From assembly GCA_027559495.1 (NCBI GenBank), contig JAMXSV010000004.1, forward strand, positions 186,001-250,000: DNA of 64,000 bases, written 5' to 3'. Positions 12,930 through 25,446 of the stretch are shown here, one piece after another (position 1 is the first letter of the stretch; each line of letters starts with the position of its first letter). The position numbers and the translations under genes were made by a program. A model generated the notes under the pieces. It made no database searches. It had not been told where the DNA came from and saw nothing but the letters and a program-made list of their open reading frames with translations. The stretch comes from Aurifilum marmelostoma. Taxonomy: Eukaryota > Ascomycota > Sordariomycetes > Diaporthales > Cryphonectriaceae.

Positions 12930-13373
12930 TCATCCTGTTGTCTCCAAGTCACATGAGATCTCGGAACGGGACGACGCGGAGTAGGTGACATCCTCTGCGG
13001 TGCCTTTTCGGCTTTTGGCAGCCTTGTTGTGGAGGTTGATCTGACTCACGTGTCTGTAGGCTCTGAACATGTCCTTGTTCGAGACGGGGCCGTGGTGCCA
13101 GGTAGGTGAGGGAGTAGTCTCGGGGGCGAAGGATCTACTAGAGAGGATGGGAGGGCCCAGGAAAGCTCGCGTTCGGCGCCGCTCCTTTTGCTGACCACTG
13201 CATGCTGCAAGTCGGGAATAGTAGTAGCAGTAGTACATACGGTCGTAAGTAGGGCGGGTCTCTGTCGCATCGGATCCTGCTGCCGTTATCTTGGGGTAAA
13301 GCTTGGTGCTGCTGCTGCACTGCTGCTGCACTGCTGCACTGCTGCATATTTGCTTTTCCACTCTCGGAACCAC
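12930..13373 (-). CDS. Weak candidate: C-terminal part of an unidentified gene
   Basis: The minus frame from 13373 down to the TGA at 12930-12932 is open for 147 codons. The last 80 or so codons are markedly G/C-ending (for example MFRAYRHVSQINLHNKAAK), unlike neighbouring random frames. There is no ATG at the 5' end, only GTG, so an upstream exon would be needed. A GTATGT donor near 13238 followed by possible acceptors could mark an intron. The upstream part is low-complexity (CAG/GCA repeats at 13303-13347). I recognise no domain. It may be the last exon of a small gene or chance codon bias. Confidence 0.25.
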   Translation of the reverse strand: MVPRVEKQICSSAAVQQQCSSSTKLYPKITAAGSDATETRPTYDRMYYCYYYSRLAACSGQQKERRRTRAFLGPPILSSRSFAPETTPSPTWHHGPVSNKDMFRAYRHVSQINLHNKAAKSRKGTAEDVTYSASSRSEISCDLETTG

Positions 13374-16300
13374 CGATGTGCCTGTCAGAGCCTGCTTGGA
13401 CCAATTGCTGAGTGTGACTGCGACCCTGCAGGGGGATTTGAGGCCCTGAGCTCCGACGTCGTAGCGAAATGGAGACTCTCAGCAAGCCACGCAGAAGTAC
13501 CACCCCAACAGCAGCAGCACGTCCGATCACTGGTCTACCTGCAACAACACAGGATATGTCTTTGCTTTGACTTCATTTCCTGCTGACTTAGAACGACCAC
13601 GCTTTCTCGTTGAGCGAGGAGGCGGGGAGGGGGCTTTGTTTGGGTGGACGGTGGAGCTCGTGTGGCGAACAGGGACCTGTCAAGTCGGTCGGTTGGTGGG
13701 TTTGGTGGATTGGGTTGGCTTGGACAGCCTGCATGCAGAGGGTGCCACTGATCCAGCCCTCCTGCAGACGATCTCGAGATCGATTTCTCTTGAGCCGCCA
13801 CGGTGATGATGCTCTTCTCTGGTCGTGCTCATAGAGTTCAGATCTTGGTGGCGGATTAATCCACTCGCAGGTGTCAGCAGGAATATCGAAGGCAGAGGAG
13901 GGGAGGTGGTGGTGTCTGGGCCCTAGCAGTGGGCACACACCCTGTCCACCATCCTGACTGACTGTGTGATCGTCCAATTTGTCTGCGACGCAGCAGAGAA
14001 CGATGTAAGGGCCGAGGGACGTGAACCGGCCAAGGTTACTGCTCTCTTGTTTGGAGTTGCGGGGCTGATTGTGCTGGCGGCTAGGAAACGTCGAGTAGTC
14101 GCCAAGGGCGCATGTGAGACAATGGCTCAAGAGTATCCTAGCACTCCGGATGCGACCCTCTGCAGCCGGACAAGTAAATTCAAATAGGGCACACGGTCGG
14201 TGGTAGTGATCCATGACAAAAGCAAAACGACCAAGAAATCAATGAGATGTCACGGTGCATTCACGCATGCACCGTTGCAGAGGTGCGTATGGTTGGGGAA
14301 GTGTCCCCTTGTCTAGGCCCTTGCTGCATCCCGTCTTGCACCACTGCAGGCCTTATGTTTACAGTGAATACAGCGCTGTACATAGTATTGGTCGGGCCCT
14401 ACTGTCGCCTGTCACTTATCTGAAGCACCTACTATAGCGCACGCCTCCCTTGTACTACGTCGCCTTTTCACAACGACCAACCACCATCACCATTCCGAGG
14501 CATCATCAGCATAAATGGACACCTACCTGCATTGTGTGGTGTGCCGACCAACGCCACGACCGCCCCTACGACATACGTGACAGCCCATTCACTCCCCCGG
14601 CTCAGGCGGCTCGAGTTGCCTCCAGGAACAGAACCGCACCCAGCCCACTCACGTCGCAAAGCAGACGCAACATGACTGCATGATGATCTGGCAATGCCTT
14701 CAATTCGGCTGCACGACGTTGCACTACGAGCGACAGCTGGCCGTCACCCAAAGCTGATCCCCACCATACCGAGACAGGATGGCAAATGCACTCGCTTCTG
14801 CCGCCGGGCGCCGCAAGACGCGACAATCCTGCAAGCCCCGCTGTCGACCTTCCCAACAACCGATCATGCCAACAAGCCAGCGGCGTCCAATCAAGCCCCT
14901 CGCCCCATGCCGCTCGTCTCCATGCTGCTGCAGGAAAAGAAATCCTCGAGAACCGCCGCAATGCTACGCTGGACGAGAAGGAAGAAGAAAAAGAAAGAAA
15001 AGTTTCGCTTTCGACCCTCCGATGATCATCATCCACAGTGTCTCCAGCAGCCGAACCCCTCGAGTCCGACCCGCCGCCAGTAGTTGACTGGGTTCTTGCT
15101 TGACCGCCTACTATAGCCTCGACATCCACAGGATCAGCACCACCCATCCACATGCATCGCCAATATTGCACCTCAGGCGATTGTGGTAGTAGTACCTCTA
15201 GAAACACATACACACCCACACCCCTCTACACACAAGAGGCAGACAGGTGAGATGCCCCTACTCGTCGGTACCCCTGCCCATCGATGCAACTGTATACTGT
15301 ACTCAGTACCAGCCCTCAACACTGACTATCCATTCAGACCCCTGTCTCGTCACCGACCCCCTCCCCTTCCCTCCAGCCCAGCAAGTGCTCGAGAAGCATT
15401 GATGCGCGCCTCAGCAGGGCCCCATCCCCATATGCGTGGGGTCCCCCACCGCCTGCCATTGTTGTACACTGGTTTTCTGGTAGGATGCCTTCTTGTCAAC
15501 AGGCTCCGTGGAGATTGTTTGTCTGACAATTGTTTTGGAAGACTCATGTGAACTTTTCTGGCCAGATGGTGAGTGGTATCTACCTGAGGACCTGACAGGA
15601 GAAAGCCCCGTCCAGCTGATAGCCCTAATGACAACATGCTCGGCATATCGTAGCCCCTTGTTCGGGCTGAGAGGTCCGTCCCGTGTGCTGCCATGGCCAC
15701 AAAAGAACGCCGACGACAAGATGAGATGATAAGACATTATGTCGTGGCACCCATGGAATGCCCCAAGGTCCTCTCTGTGCCTTGCATGGGTGAGGGTCTG
15801 GACTCTATTGGCTGGGAAGACCTCCGGTAGGGCACCAGATCGAACCGCCGCCTGCGTCAGGCAGGCTCAGTCGATTCAGGCCTGACTTGCTACATGTGAA
15901 GCATGTTGTCAGTACAACGCCTCTCTCTTTCTTCTGACTCGGCAGGGCGGGCGTTTGTCTCTGAGTGCACACTGCACAGATGTGTTGCAGCTGACGCCAT
16001 CAGCCATCTCGCTTCCCCAAATGGCCCCTGGTGTGTGAGGCAAAAGCAGACATGCCACCGCCTCGTCAGATCATTGGTGCCCCCTGAAACCAGCTCGCAG
16101 CAACATGGTCTCTTATGTTGGTTTGTCACCTGCATACTCACTAATGCAGCATACAGAGACAGATACTCTCAATGAACCGAACACGAGTGGGTTTTTGGGC
16201 TAATCTGCAAGGCTTGCTTGCCTGCCTGTGGTTTGTGGCTCCATTCTCCCCCAATCCCGACGCTTATACAAGTGCGAATCATGCCCAGATCAAAGCGCAC

Positions 16301-19300
16301 CCTCCCCCCCCCCCCCCCCTCCTTTCTTGTAGACCATTCAGCCCTGTCTCAGCCACTCAAAAAGAGCCTCGCCACGAATGCGAGTCACTTGAGCCGTTTA
16401 GAAGCGATATATCCCTAGATGATTCACACGCGAATCTATCTCAAAGTAGGTAATTTCTGGAGGGCCTGGGCTGACAAAGACGGAACTTACCCGATCACTC
16501 GTCGGGAGATTTACTGGCAGGGCGTGGCCACTATGCAAAGCCGTTTCTGCGCGCACTTGCCAGTCAGAGAAGCCCAGAGAAACAGTCCGCTTCGTGCTCG
16601 GAAGTAAACACGAGCAGACTAAGAACGGGGGGAAGACAAGCCGCGTCTTGATCTGACGGTGGTGACTAACTCGGGTTGTCGTAAACTGAATCCGTGATCT
16701 CGAGCAAGTCGTGTGCAAGATCACAGCTTGCTTTGGTGACAACGAGTTCCCTTGCCCGTAGTATACCCGAGTTCAGCACTTGGGTGCTTGGTCATGCCTG
16801 AGATGGCGGCGAACTCGACTATTGAGTGTCGTTCCCAAATACCTCTCAGGGCTCTCATATAATTGCATTCTTCTGCCATTGTTGTCGTTTTCATAATGGA
16901 CCCCGACCGCAGGGCCTGCGAGCAGCAGGAACAGGAAGACGTGCTCACGGCTTCGATTTGCACTCTGCGTTTCCAGGAGGCATCCAGAACAGTCGATCTC
17001 TCTCGCCCCCGGAAAAGAATCATTCGGGCATTGCCTGGACGGGGGCATCAGACCCAGTTTGTCTTGCTTTCTGCAAGGTCAAGACGAACAGGAAAGCCGA
17101 CTCGTGCTGCGTTGATGTGCTGCACAGGCTGTCAGTATCTCTGCGGAACTATGACCATCCACTGTCGGGCCCCCAAGGAGGGCCAAACACTTCCCTGGCA
17201 GAGACAATCACATCAAGCCGACGAAGACGTCCCGTGATACAAAATAAGGCAAAGAAACAGGTTCCCGAACGCTCACGCCTCTAGGCCGAGGTAGAGGTGA
17301 CTGTGGAGACGTGGTGCGTGCCCCGTTCGAACTGTCTATACAGCCTGTCTGCCTCTCCAGTGCAGGAAGTCTCTGGTATTCTCATATGGTCTCTGTGCTG
17401 GTCCTGGGTCCAGGAACCCTTGCCAGACTTCCGGGCATCCTTTGCCTGACGCTCTTGCGACCATGGCAGGTTGGTGAAGTCCATCTTAGCACCCAGATCC
17501 TGCCAAGGCAGGTTTGCTTATTGCACACGGGCATTTCAGCTTTTGCGGGACGCATGTGCCTCTGCACTAGGCCGGTTCAGATAATATCGTTACATGGTCT
17601 CGAGGCTCCTGCTTAATCTGCGGAGCCTCCCAGTCGTCACAGATCAGCAGACTCACGTTACCTTGTTTCTCGCAGATCCCTTATACCACTACAAAAGCTT
17701 GTGACCTTCAGATGGGGCTGATTGCAGTGTTGATGTTCCTTGTTCGTTTGGGGGGGGGGTCTTGTTTGGAAATGTCACGGGATATCCTCCCACCGTGGAA
17801 CATGTGGAGGACGCGAGATACTTAGGACCCTCTCGATAGGTCCACAGAGGAACGCTCGCTTCTTGAGAGCTCCTGATCTTGATATGTACGTGCTCTCATC
17901 CCAAGTCCCAGACCCGCCCCCCTGCCCCCTCCCCTTTCCTCCCTTCTTCTGCCACATCCTAGTTGCCCGACGGCATTTCATATAAGTCTTCTGCGTCCTT
18001 GAGATGTTACTCGCCCCAAGAGGAGGTCGGCGATAGACCCAGGTTCATGGGAGGGGCTAAGCAAACCAACCTTACCAGGTCTAGTCTCTGGGAGTCAAGG
18101 CCAACACGATGCAGCCAGACGCAAGAAGGAATAGTTGTGGAAAGAGATGCACGAAATGTGCACGGCACCAGCATGAAGGGGCTGCGGGAAGAGAGAAGGA
18201 GAAAGAGGGAAAAAAGAATATGAAGAAAGTCCCACATACACGACAGACAGGGATGTTGCCGGATCTAACCTTTTGTCCTGCAGGCTGAAGGGCCCGTCCC
18301 GCTCTGGGGTGCGGGCGTGCATGGCAACAAGGGGCATGAGAATCCAAGGAGAACCAACAGGGTCGTGGGTCTCGGGCTGCCCGTCTCGCGTGTCGCAGGA
18401 AGGTGATCCACGTCTTCCCTCTCGGCGGGTGCTAACACGTGAGCAAAAGTTGGAAATTACATGGAAGGGCCTTCTTCTTACGATGGATCTACTATGGTCA
18501 AGTATATTTTGTTTTTTTCACCCCCTTCACTTCCGCTTTCAATGGGGTCATACATAAATGGATCAAGGGGATGAATAATGGCCCCGGGGCATGATGAATC
18601 ACCGCGATCCTTCCACTTTTGGGCTGACCAGACAAGACAGAAAGGCCGACAGACTGGCTGGCTGGGTGTCACTGTGCATACCACCAGGTGACCATGTGGG
18701 TAGGTGGTAGTGGTCTGTTGTGGTCCTGGTGGGCCCCCCATCCAAAACCTCGCCGTGGCTGCGTGGGAACTTTTTTTTTTTTCTTCTTTTTTCAATGGAC
18801 GGCGGTGCTTCGAATAGGGTGGATTCTGCATTTGGAGACCGGATGGGTCTCCGCAGTGATCTATGAGCCGAGCCGTTGCCAAACTCGAGTCCTTCATCAC
18901 CGTCGTCGTGATCAAAGAGATGAGAAAGCATTGGAGCCAAAAGAGTCACGTCTTTTCCCTCTCGCTTCCCGTCGACCGCCCCGGCCCGAGATCTGAGTCC
19001 TTGGGATCCATTTGTGGACCGCAGATTGACGGCATGACGACTGGGATTTTATGCTGGTTTTTTTTGATTTTTTGATTTTTTTTTTTTGACAGCGCTTTAG
19101 TAAGGTTTCGAGCCCCATGCTTCTGGGAAGAGACGACGGGACGGGAAGGGGGGGGGGTGTTGGAAGGGATGGTGTGTTGGTGCGCCGATGTAGCTTTCGG
19201 TGCCTTCTGGTCCGCACAGTGCGCGAGGTACTTGGCGAGTTTCCCACAACTTGCTCACCATGTACTGATGGGAAAGAGGGTATGTACTATGGTCCCGAAG

Positions 19301-21739
19301 CGAAGGGTAATCCAGGTGACTTTACAACTGGAGACGTCCGTTTGTCCCCGATTTTACTCTCTAAGCGATGTCACCTCTTCGTTTTGGTTTGGTTCTTCTC
19401 GGCGCGTTTTTTTTTTGTTCTCTTTTTGTGTTGTGCTCGCCCACTCTCTTTCTCTGGCAGCTTTTTACTCACGCAAAAGGCGGTCACAAATAAATGGTAG
19501 ACCAATGGCTATCCTAGGTCTCTCTGTATTAGATGATGCTTTTCGTCTCTGTCCCCACCCTTAATCTTCTTTGTGTCTTTTTTCTTCTTTCCTTGTCTCT
19601 TCTTTTCCAGTAGACCTGCCTCTCTTTCACTTTTACCCTACCCCGTCTCTTCCGCTGCATGGGGCTAAATTTCAGCCAAAAGTGTGGTCAGACGGGGACA
19701 ATCCTGATCCGCCCGCCCCGCGGACGGATCTTACTGCAGCCGCCTTATTGCAGCCGCCCCCCAGGGACTGGTGTATACATGTATCAATGTGGAACGCTTG
19801 AGGAAGTTGGAGGAGCCTGAGGGGAGGGAAGAAAGGGGGGGGGGGCTATACAATTTACATGGAATTCGAATTGGGGATATAGTTCGAGAAGTAAGATTAT
19901 TGCTGGGTGGCTGACGTGATAATCAAGGCGGTCAGCGACCGGGACAAGCATGAACTGAGGCAAGAAGACACGGAACGCAGAAGGATACGCATTACGATGG
20001 TTGGGTGGCATTCCGTCACGAGGATCCTTTTTATCAGGTGACATCAGATGTACATGGACCCCCTCCACCCTTTTTCTGATACGAGCTGGCCCGACAAGTT
20101 TCGCAATTGTGTTCGGGATAATTAATCCAAGGCGCCCTGCCTGCCCTCGGCGGGCTCTTGTGGGATGGGCTGAAGTGAGCAGTCACTCACGCTGGCGGAT
20201 GGGTGGCAGCGGACCAAGCCGGGGTGGCTCGACTGATCGGCCGGGGAGGCTTTTTGTGCTGTCCTCGTCTGATTGATGAGGCTGCCTTTGGAAGGATGCC
20301 ATCGACCCGAGAACGGAAAGATTGATGGAGTAATCGACTTGTTCCTTCATGACGCAGGCAGCCCGGATATTGCACGCTCTCCGATTGGAGATACGAACTG
20401 AAAGGACACCCTGGAACGGATTCATCTTGCGCTGTAAAGGATGGAGGACTGCAGAAGGGGAGGGGGGCTTGAATGCAGCAACTCATTTGTAAAGGCACAT
20501 CTTGACCGCCGGAAAGGGACTATTTGCAGAGGATGACAGGGCTGATTACGCAGGTGACAAGGCTGACAGGTCTGGATGGTGTCGTTCTCTACAGACTTGT
20601 GAGAAGATCCCTACCATGCCGAGGTGCATGGAACTATTCCGTCGTGGATTCAATAGGTCCGAGGTAGAATCGTCTGTCTGCATTATTGATCGGTAAGCAT
20701 CAAAGTGTTTGTCACGCACTCTTCGTGTGGCTCGTGGCATTGGGAGTTGCCTGGTGTTCTGCGTTGCCTCCTAAGTCTCTACATTGCCCAGATGCCCTCC
20801 CAGGGCTGATACCATTGGATCAATGAGTCCAGAGGATGGACTAGTGGTTCCAAAAGGTTCACACATGGTGACTGATGCGAATATGCTCAGGCATAGCAGA
20901 CTCAAATACGGAGAGGCATGTTGTTGGCCAAGGGTACTTGAATACCTCTACCATCACTAATAGAAAGCAGTTGTGGCCAGGTGTCCACTTACCATCATTG
21001 GGGATTCGACTGTCGTCCTTTCTCGAAGGATGTGTGAGAGTACGCGAGATAATGAAATTAAAACTAGCTCCAATCTTTTCGCATAATTAATCACTGCTCC
21101 GGAGATCACATTGTGCTGCTCAGCGTCTCTTCCCAGTCTTTGTCCCCTGTTTAATTTGTGTAGATAGGTCCGGTAAGTATTGGGACTCTTGATTACCGAT
21201 TGAAACTTTTCTATACATTTCTATCTGTTACATGAAAACGACTTTGTTTCCCGTGAGGATGGTCATTTAGTGGCCATAGGGACAATAGGAGTAGCGGAAT
21301 GACATGCTTGGTTCCGTGCATGATATCTGATATATTCCTATGTGATGATAAATGACACTTCACAATCCTAGCCTTTCTGCGGAGAGAGGTATGTGACAGA
21401 TCCGTGATGACTTGTTTTATTGTGTGGATTTTCGTTCTATATGCGGAAGAAGAGTACCTTACAGTTACGAGTGAATACTTCTAGCTTTGCAGGAGTTAAG
21501 ATCGTTCGGTACAGCGGCGTGAAAATGGACCGCCACCTGACCGTCTACCTGGACTTGTATACCTTGATATTCTTTCATTTTCCAATTCCACGTTCAAATA
21601 TACATCTCTTTATATACATCTGTAAGATATCACGGAGGAAGTGCTAGACCGATTTCGGTGACCCAAGCGGGCGCAGCTCTCCATTGCCTCTATCCAGATC
21701 CCAAAGACGATGATTGTCGTCCCACCTTCTCGCATACGA
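13374..21739. other. Gene-poor stretch, nothing supported
   Basis: Over 8 kb I find no convincing gene. The two longest open frames (minus 13588-14214, 208 codons, and minus 14602-15219, 205 codons) have no GC3 bias, no recognisable motif, and competing open frames on the other strand. Mononucleotide tracts occur (C runs near 16306, T runs near 18771 and 19076, G runs near 17750 and 19840). The last 600 bases (21100-21740) are AT-richer and are probably the 3' flank of the lipase gene. The absence of recognisable exons suggests true intergenic DNA, but a heavily split gene could be missed. Confidence 0.5.
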
Positions 21740-24700
21740 TCAAGAATCGACGACCCCAAACCGTAGCCCGTCTAGCGCGTCTTCATACTTGGCCGGGTTA
21801 TGATCCGTCAACATGGTCGCGCCGAAGCGGATCTCTCTAAACCGCGCCTCCACATCCCGGACGTACTTCAACACAATTCTTCTGGCTGGGCGGCTGACGT
21901 ACTTGTTGTAACCCTCATTTGCGCTGTTCCTGCTGGTCGTGGTATTGTCGTTGGCCTTCCTGGCGCCTGCATCCGGGTCGATGAACGCATCCCGGCGCAG
22001 GACCTTCTCCGTCTCGACCACAAAGACCTCGCCCGGAGGTAGGAGTTTCTCGCTCATCATACTGGCGCGCAGCGTCTTGAAGGCCGCAAAGGCCCACTTC
22101 TCGTCTTCCTCGGTGGCAGCGCGGCTGCCGCCATCGGCCTTCCCTCTGCCTCCTCCGCTGTTCCCGGTGACTTTGTCCATCAGGCCGCCCTGCAGGGCTT
22201 CCCAGACGCGCTGCTTGATCTCCTGCTTCGCATCTGCATTGTCTGTTTTGAATGCCAAGGCGACGGCCTGAAAGTCGTGAAGGACACCGAGGGACAGGTA
22301 GGGTACGAGGTCCTGTCCGTGGACGACAGAGGTGATGAGACCGCGCGTGGCTCGGCGAAGGGACGGGGATACCGTTGATGGCGGGCCGTAAGCGTAGACG
22401 TGGATGGGTCGACCAGGGGGCAGGAAGATATCTGGGGATGAGGAGAAAAATGATGCGGAGGAGGAGGACGGGGTGGAAGAAACAGTAGGTGGGGGAAGAG
22501 ATCGACGGTGCGGCTCGTCGGAAGTGACGAAGGAGTTACCGCCATCCACGGGTTCAGAGAGCATGATTCCCAGCAAGGCTGTCACAGCGCCTCCGAGGGA
22601 GTGCCCGGTGAGCACAAGCCCATAGTCGGGATTCTCTTCAAGCGCTGCTTTGATGGTGACCAGCACTCGGCCGTCGCCTCCATACAGCAGCCGTCTTGCG
22701 GAGGCATGCACTCCCTTGTGCACCTTATAAGTCTTGCCGCGCCAGACGAGGTCGTCATAATCACACGTCATGTCGGCCAGGACATCCTCGAAGCCCAATG
22801 TTCCACGGCAGGCCAGAACAACTGCCTTGGACTCGTCGTCAATAGAGATGTAGTGAACCAGGGGCACTCCTGATTCTGTCGATCCTGTGGAGTCACTGCC
22901 TCCCTGAGCGTCGACGAAGGATGCCAACAGGACAGACTGCGGTGACGATTGGGTGTGATGGGCAAAGTATCGCACCTCGTGGTGTGTACTGTCGAGTGCC
23001 TTCAGCATAGGTGGCATGGACTTTGAGATGCCGAGCACCTTGAGAAAGTTTGAACCGTACGAGGCCGAGCTGTAGCGCATGTACCGGGTAATGTTACGCA
23101 GCAGATGGAAACGTGGAAATGTAACCTCCAGCGTCCCTGTACGACGAAGGGTTGTCAAGGCATCCGCACTAGCAAAGGGGCTGGGCTCGACATAGGGAAC
23201 CAGGGACGTCTGAGAGTCGGTGGTCTTGAGCGTGTAGATGCTGGGGGTATAGCGATGTGATACCGCTCTCTGGTGATCTTGGGGAGACGGTGGGGGTTGT
23301 CTCACGTCCCTTTCGGGCCTCGGATTAGCCACGTAACTGCGCGGAAATGTAGGAGACACAGGCCTGTGGCTTTCCACCGAGTGTATGGAGAAGGTGTCAG
23401 TCTGGGAGACGAGAGAGTCTCTCCGGCGTTCGTGTATCGAGATAAAGCTGGCCCGCGAGGGACTTCGCTGCAGACCCCCGAGTACTCAGCTAGAGCACGG
23501 GTTGTGAGCGCCTTTCGAGGTCCTGCCGCTCCCTTTGGTGGCGGAGGTGGTTCCCTACCTGGGACAAGAGATGCACCGCGGTTGGGAACAGTCAGATGTT
23601 GCTTCGAGGTGGAGGGGGAGTACGATTTTTTTTGGCCTGCAGTGCTTCGCCCGGAAGGGTCCGAGGGTGGTATTTGAGCCTTGGAAGTTGCATCTATTCG
23701 AGGAGCCCCCGAGCTTCTGTCAGTCTTGGTCGTGGTGATAGAACTAGCAGATCCTGCGCCCTTCTTCAACACATTGCGCAAGCCACCCTTCTTTTCGGTT
23801 GATGTCCTTGTAGACTGCGACGACTCTAGGCCGTCTTTGGTTGATTTCTTGGATGACGACGACGACGACGACGATGATAACAACTTTGTGACTGACTGCA
23901 TAGGCTGCTGTTTCTTTCGTGGTAGGTCAGTGCTGCTGGAGGATGCTGTCCGAGGGATTGCTGGAGCTCTGACCCTTTTCTGATTTGCTGAAGGTTCGGC
24001 ATCTCTCGCGGGAGCCAGGGTGGTCCCTCTCGACTTCTCAGGGTGCTCTCTACGAGTTTGCACTGGGGAGACTCGGGCCTCAGATCTCTGGCGCAGCGAG
24101 GGCGGGGACTTGGGAGGTGGAGGAGGTGGTCTGTCCTCCTCTTTATTGGCGTCGACAGCCATCATCTCAGCCGCGGGAACATCGGTGTCCGAATCATCAA
24201 TCTGCTCTACGAAGCGAGGTATATCGTTCTCGTCCCCGGGCCGAGACATCTCGGTGCTTCTCAAGCTATTCTTTCCAACCCGATAGACGACACGATATGC
24301 GGCCGGAGGATCGTTGGAGTCCTGAAACATGTGGTCCGATGCAATAGACCAGCGCTGAGTTCCTGGAGAGGAGGATGGCAGCAGCCGCGTCTCCTCAACA
24401 AGCTCCACGCCTGGTGGCGGTTCCAGACTGCTTGGTTGCGTGCCCGAGACGACGTCGACAGTAATTGTCTTCGTGGTCTTCGTCTCGGTGGTGATGACCA
24501 CCTGAGCTCCAGCAGGGAGTGTGTCCATGATCTGGCGCTTGAGTCTCGACTCCGGACGAAGACCCTCGTCGTCGGTGCTGTCATCTCCTGCCCCATGCTG
24601 CTGTATCGTCTTGATGACCTTATCATCCGGCCCGTGGTCGCTGTGGGACCACTGTTTCCCATCGGTGATCCTGTTATAGTCCAAAGTCTCCTGATCGTTG

Positions 24701-25333
24701 AGAATAACGACGTCCCACAGTATCTCGTCGACCTGCAGCCTTTGGTTCTCCTCCTCGAGGAGCCTCCAGGCCCACCGCTGAAAGTAGGCCATGCCGACCA
24801 TGCCAACGATCAGGTCGAAGACGCCGACTTTTTCTCCTGGCTGGCCCGTCGCGGGATTGTTGAATTCGCGCCGGATCAGGGTGATGATGCTCGCGATGGC
24901 CCTGGAGGACTCGGTGGAGCCTAGGACAGAGTCGAGGTACGACAGGGTCAGCTGAGATATGTCGGAGATGGTGGACAGCGTTGTTCCGGTGAGGTGGAAG
25001 CCGGCTGTGGTCCAGAAGACGACCTGAGACAGGGCGAGGTGGAGGCCCTCGAGGCTTCTCTCCATGACCGTCTCCGCATCAGCCCTCTCCAGGTCCGAGT
25101 TCGAGCGCAAAAAGGTCTCGTTGCCGGCGCGGTGCAGGATACCCTCGAGTATGCCCCTCCCCAGCTCGAGACTCGAGAGGGTGGTGGCCTTGGCGGCACC
25201 GAGGCCATATCCACCTATGACGGTGCTGACGCGGAGGGCCAGGCTTGCTGAGCGTGTCCACAAGCTGATGGCAGAGGCGACGGGAGTCGGGAGGAGGGTT
25301 CTGATCGGTGCAGGGGGCAAGAGTCCTTGCTGT

Positions 25334-25366
<33 letters not shown>

Positions 25367-25446
25367 GCCTCGAGGCCTCTTGAGGTCACCTTGGAAGCCT
25401 CCATCGACCTATCCGGATCCTCATCACCGTCGACCTGCATCATCAT
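21740..25446 (-). CDS. Class 3 lipase, sn1-specific diacylglycerol lipase-like
   Basis: Likely membrane-associated serine lipase hydrolysing diacylglycerol or similar lipids. The N-terminal half has a run of about 14 Gln (residues ~28-41), then hydrophobic helices (ISLWTRSASLALRVSTVIGG; GVFDLIVGMVGMAYFQRW) and a long disordered Ser/Pro-rich linker. The C-terminal half is an alpha/beta-hydrolase. The nucleophile is in GHSLGG (Ser near residue 948, genome about 22600), the acid is probably Asp in HGQDLVPYLS, and the base is His in LTDHNPAKYEDAL. This is the domain order of animal DAGL and its fungal homologues. The start ATG is 25446-25444. The frame shifts near 23475-23480. One missing G in the run (GAGTACTCGGGGG on the coding strand) restores 1235 residues (...EYSGG/LQRSPSRAS...). 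A 74-bp intron (23485-23558, weak GAG acceptor) is less attractive. Confidence 0.85.

Noticed and set aside
13588..14214. 208-codon minus-strand open frame
   Set aside because: Composition looks random, no motif, competing open frames on the other strand.
14602..15219. 205-codon minus-strand open frame
   Set aside because: Low third-position G/C bias and no recognisable sequence; likely chance.
23485..23558. 74-bp intron joining the two lipase frames
   Set aside because: Needs a weak GAG acceptor and removes sequence that reads as normal linker. One missing G explains the shift and fits the other breaks.
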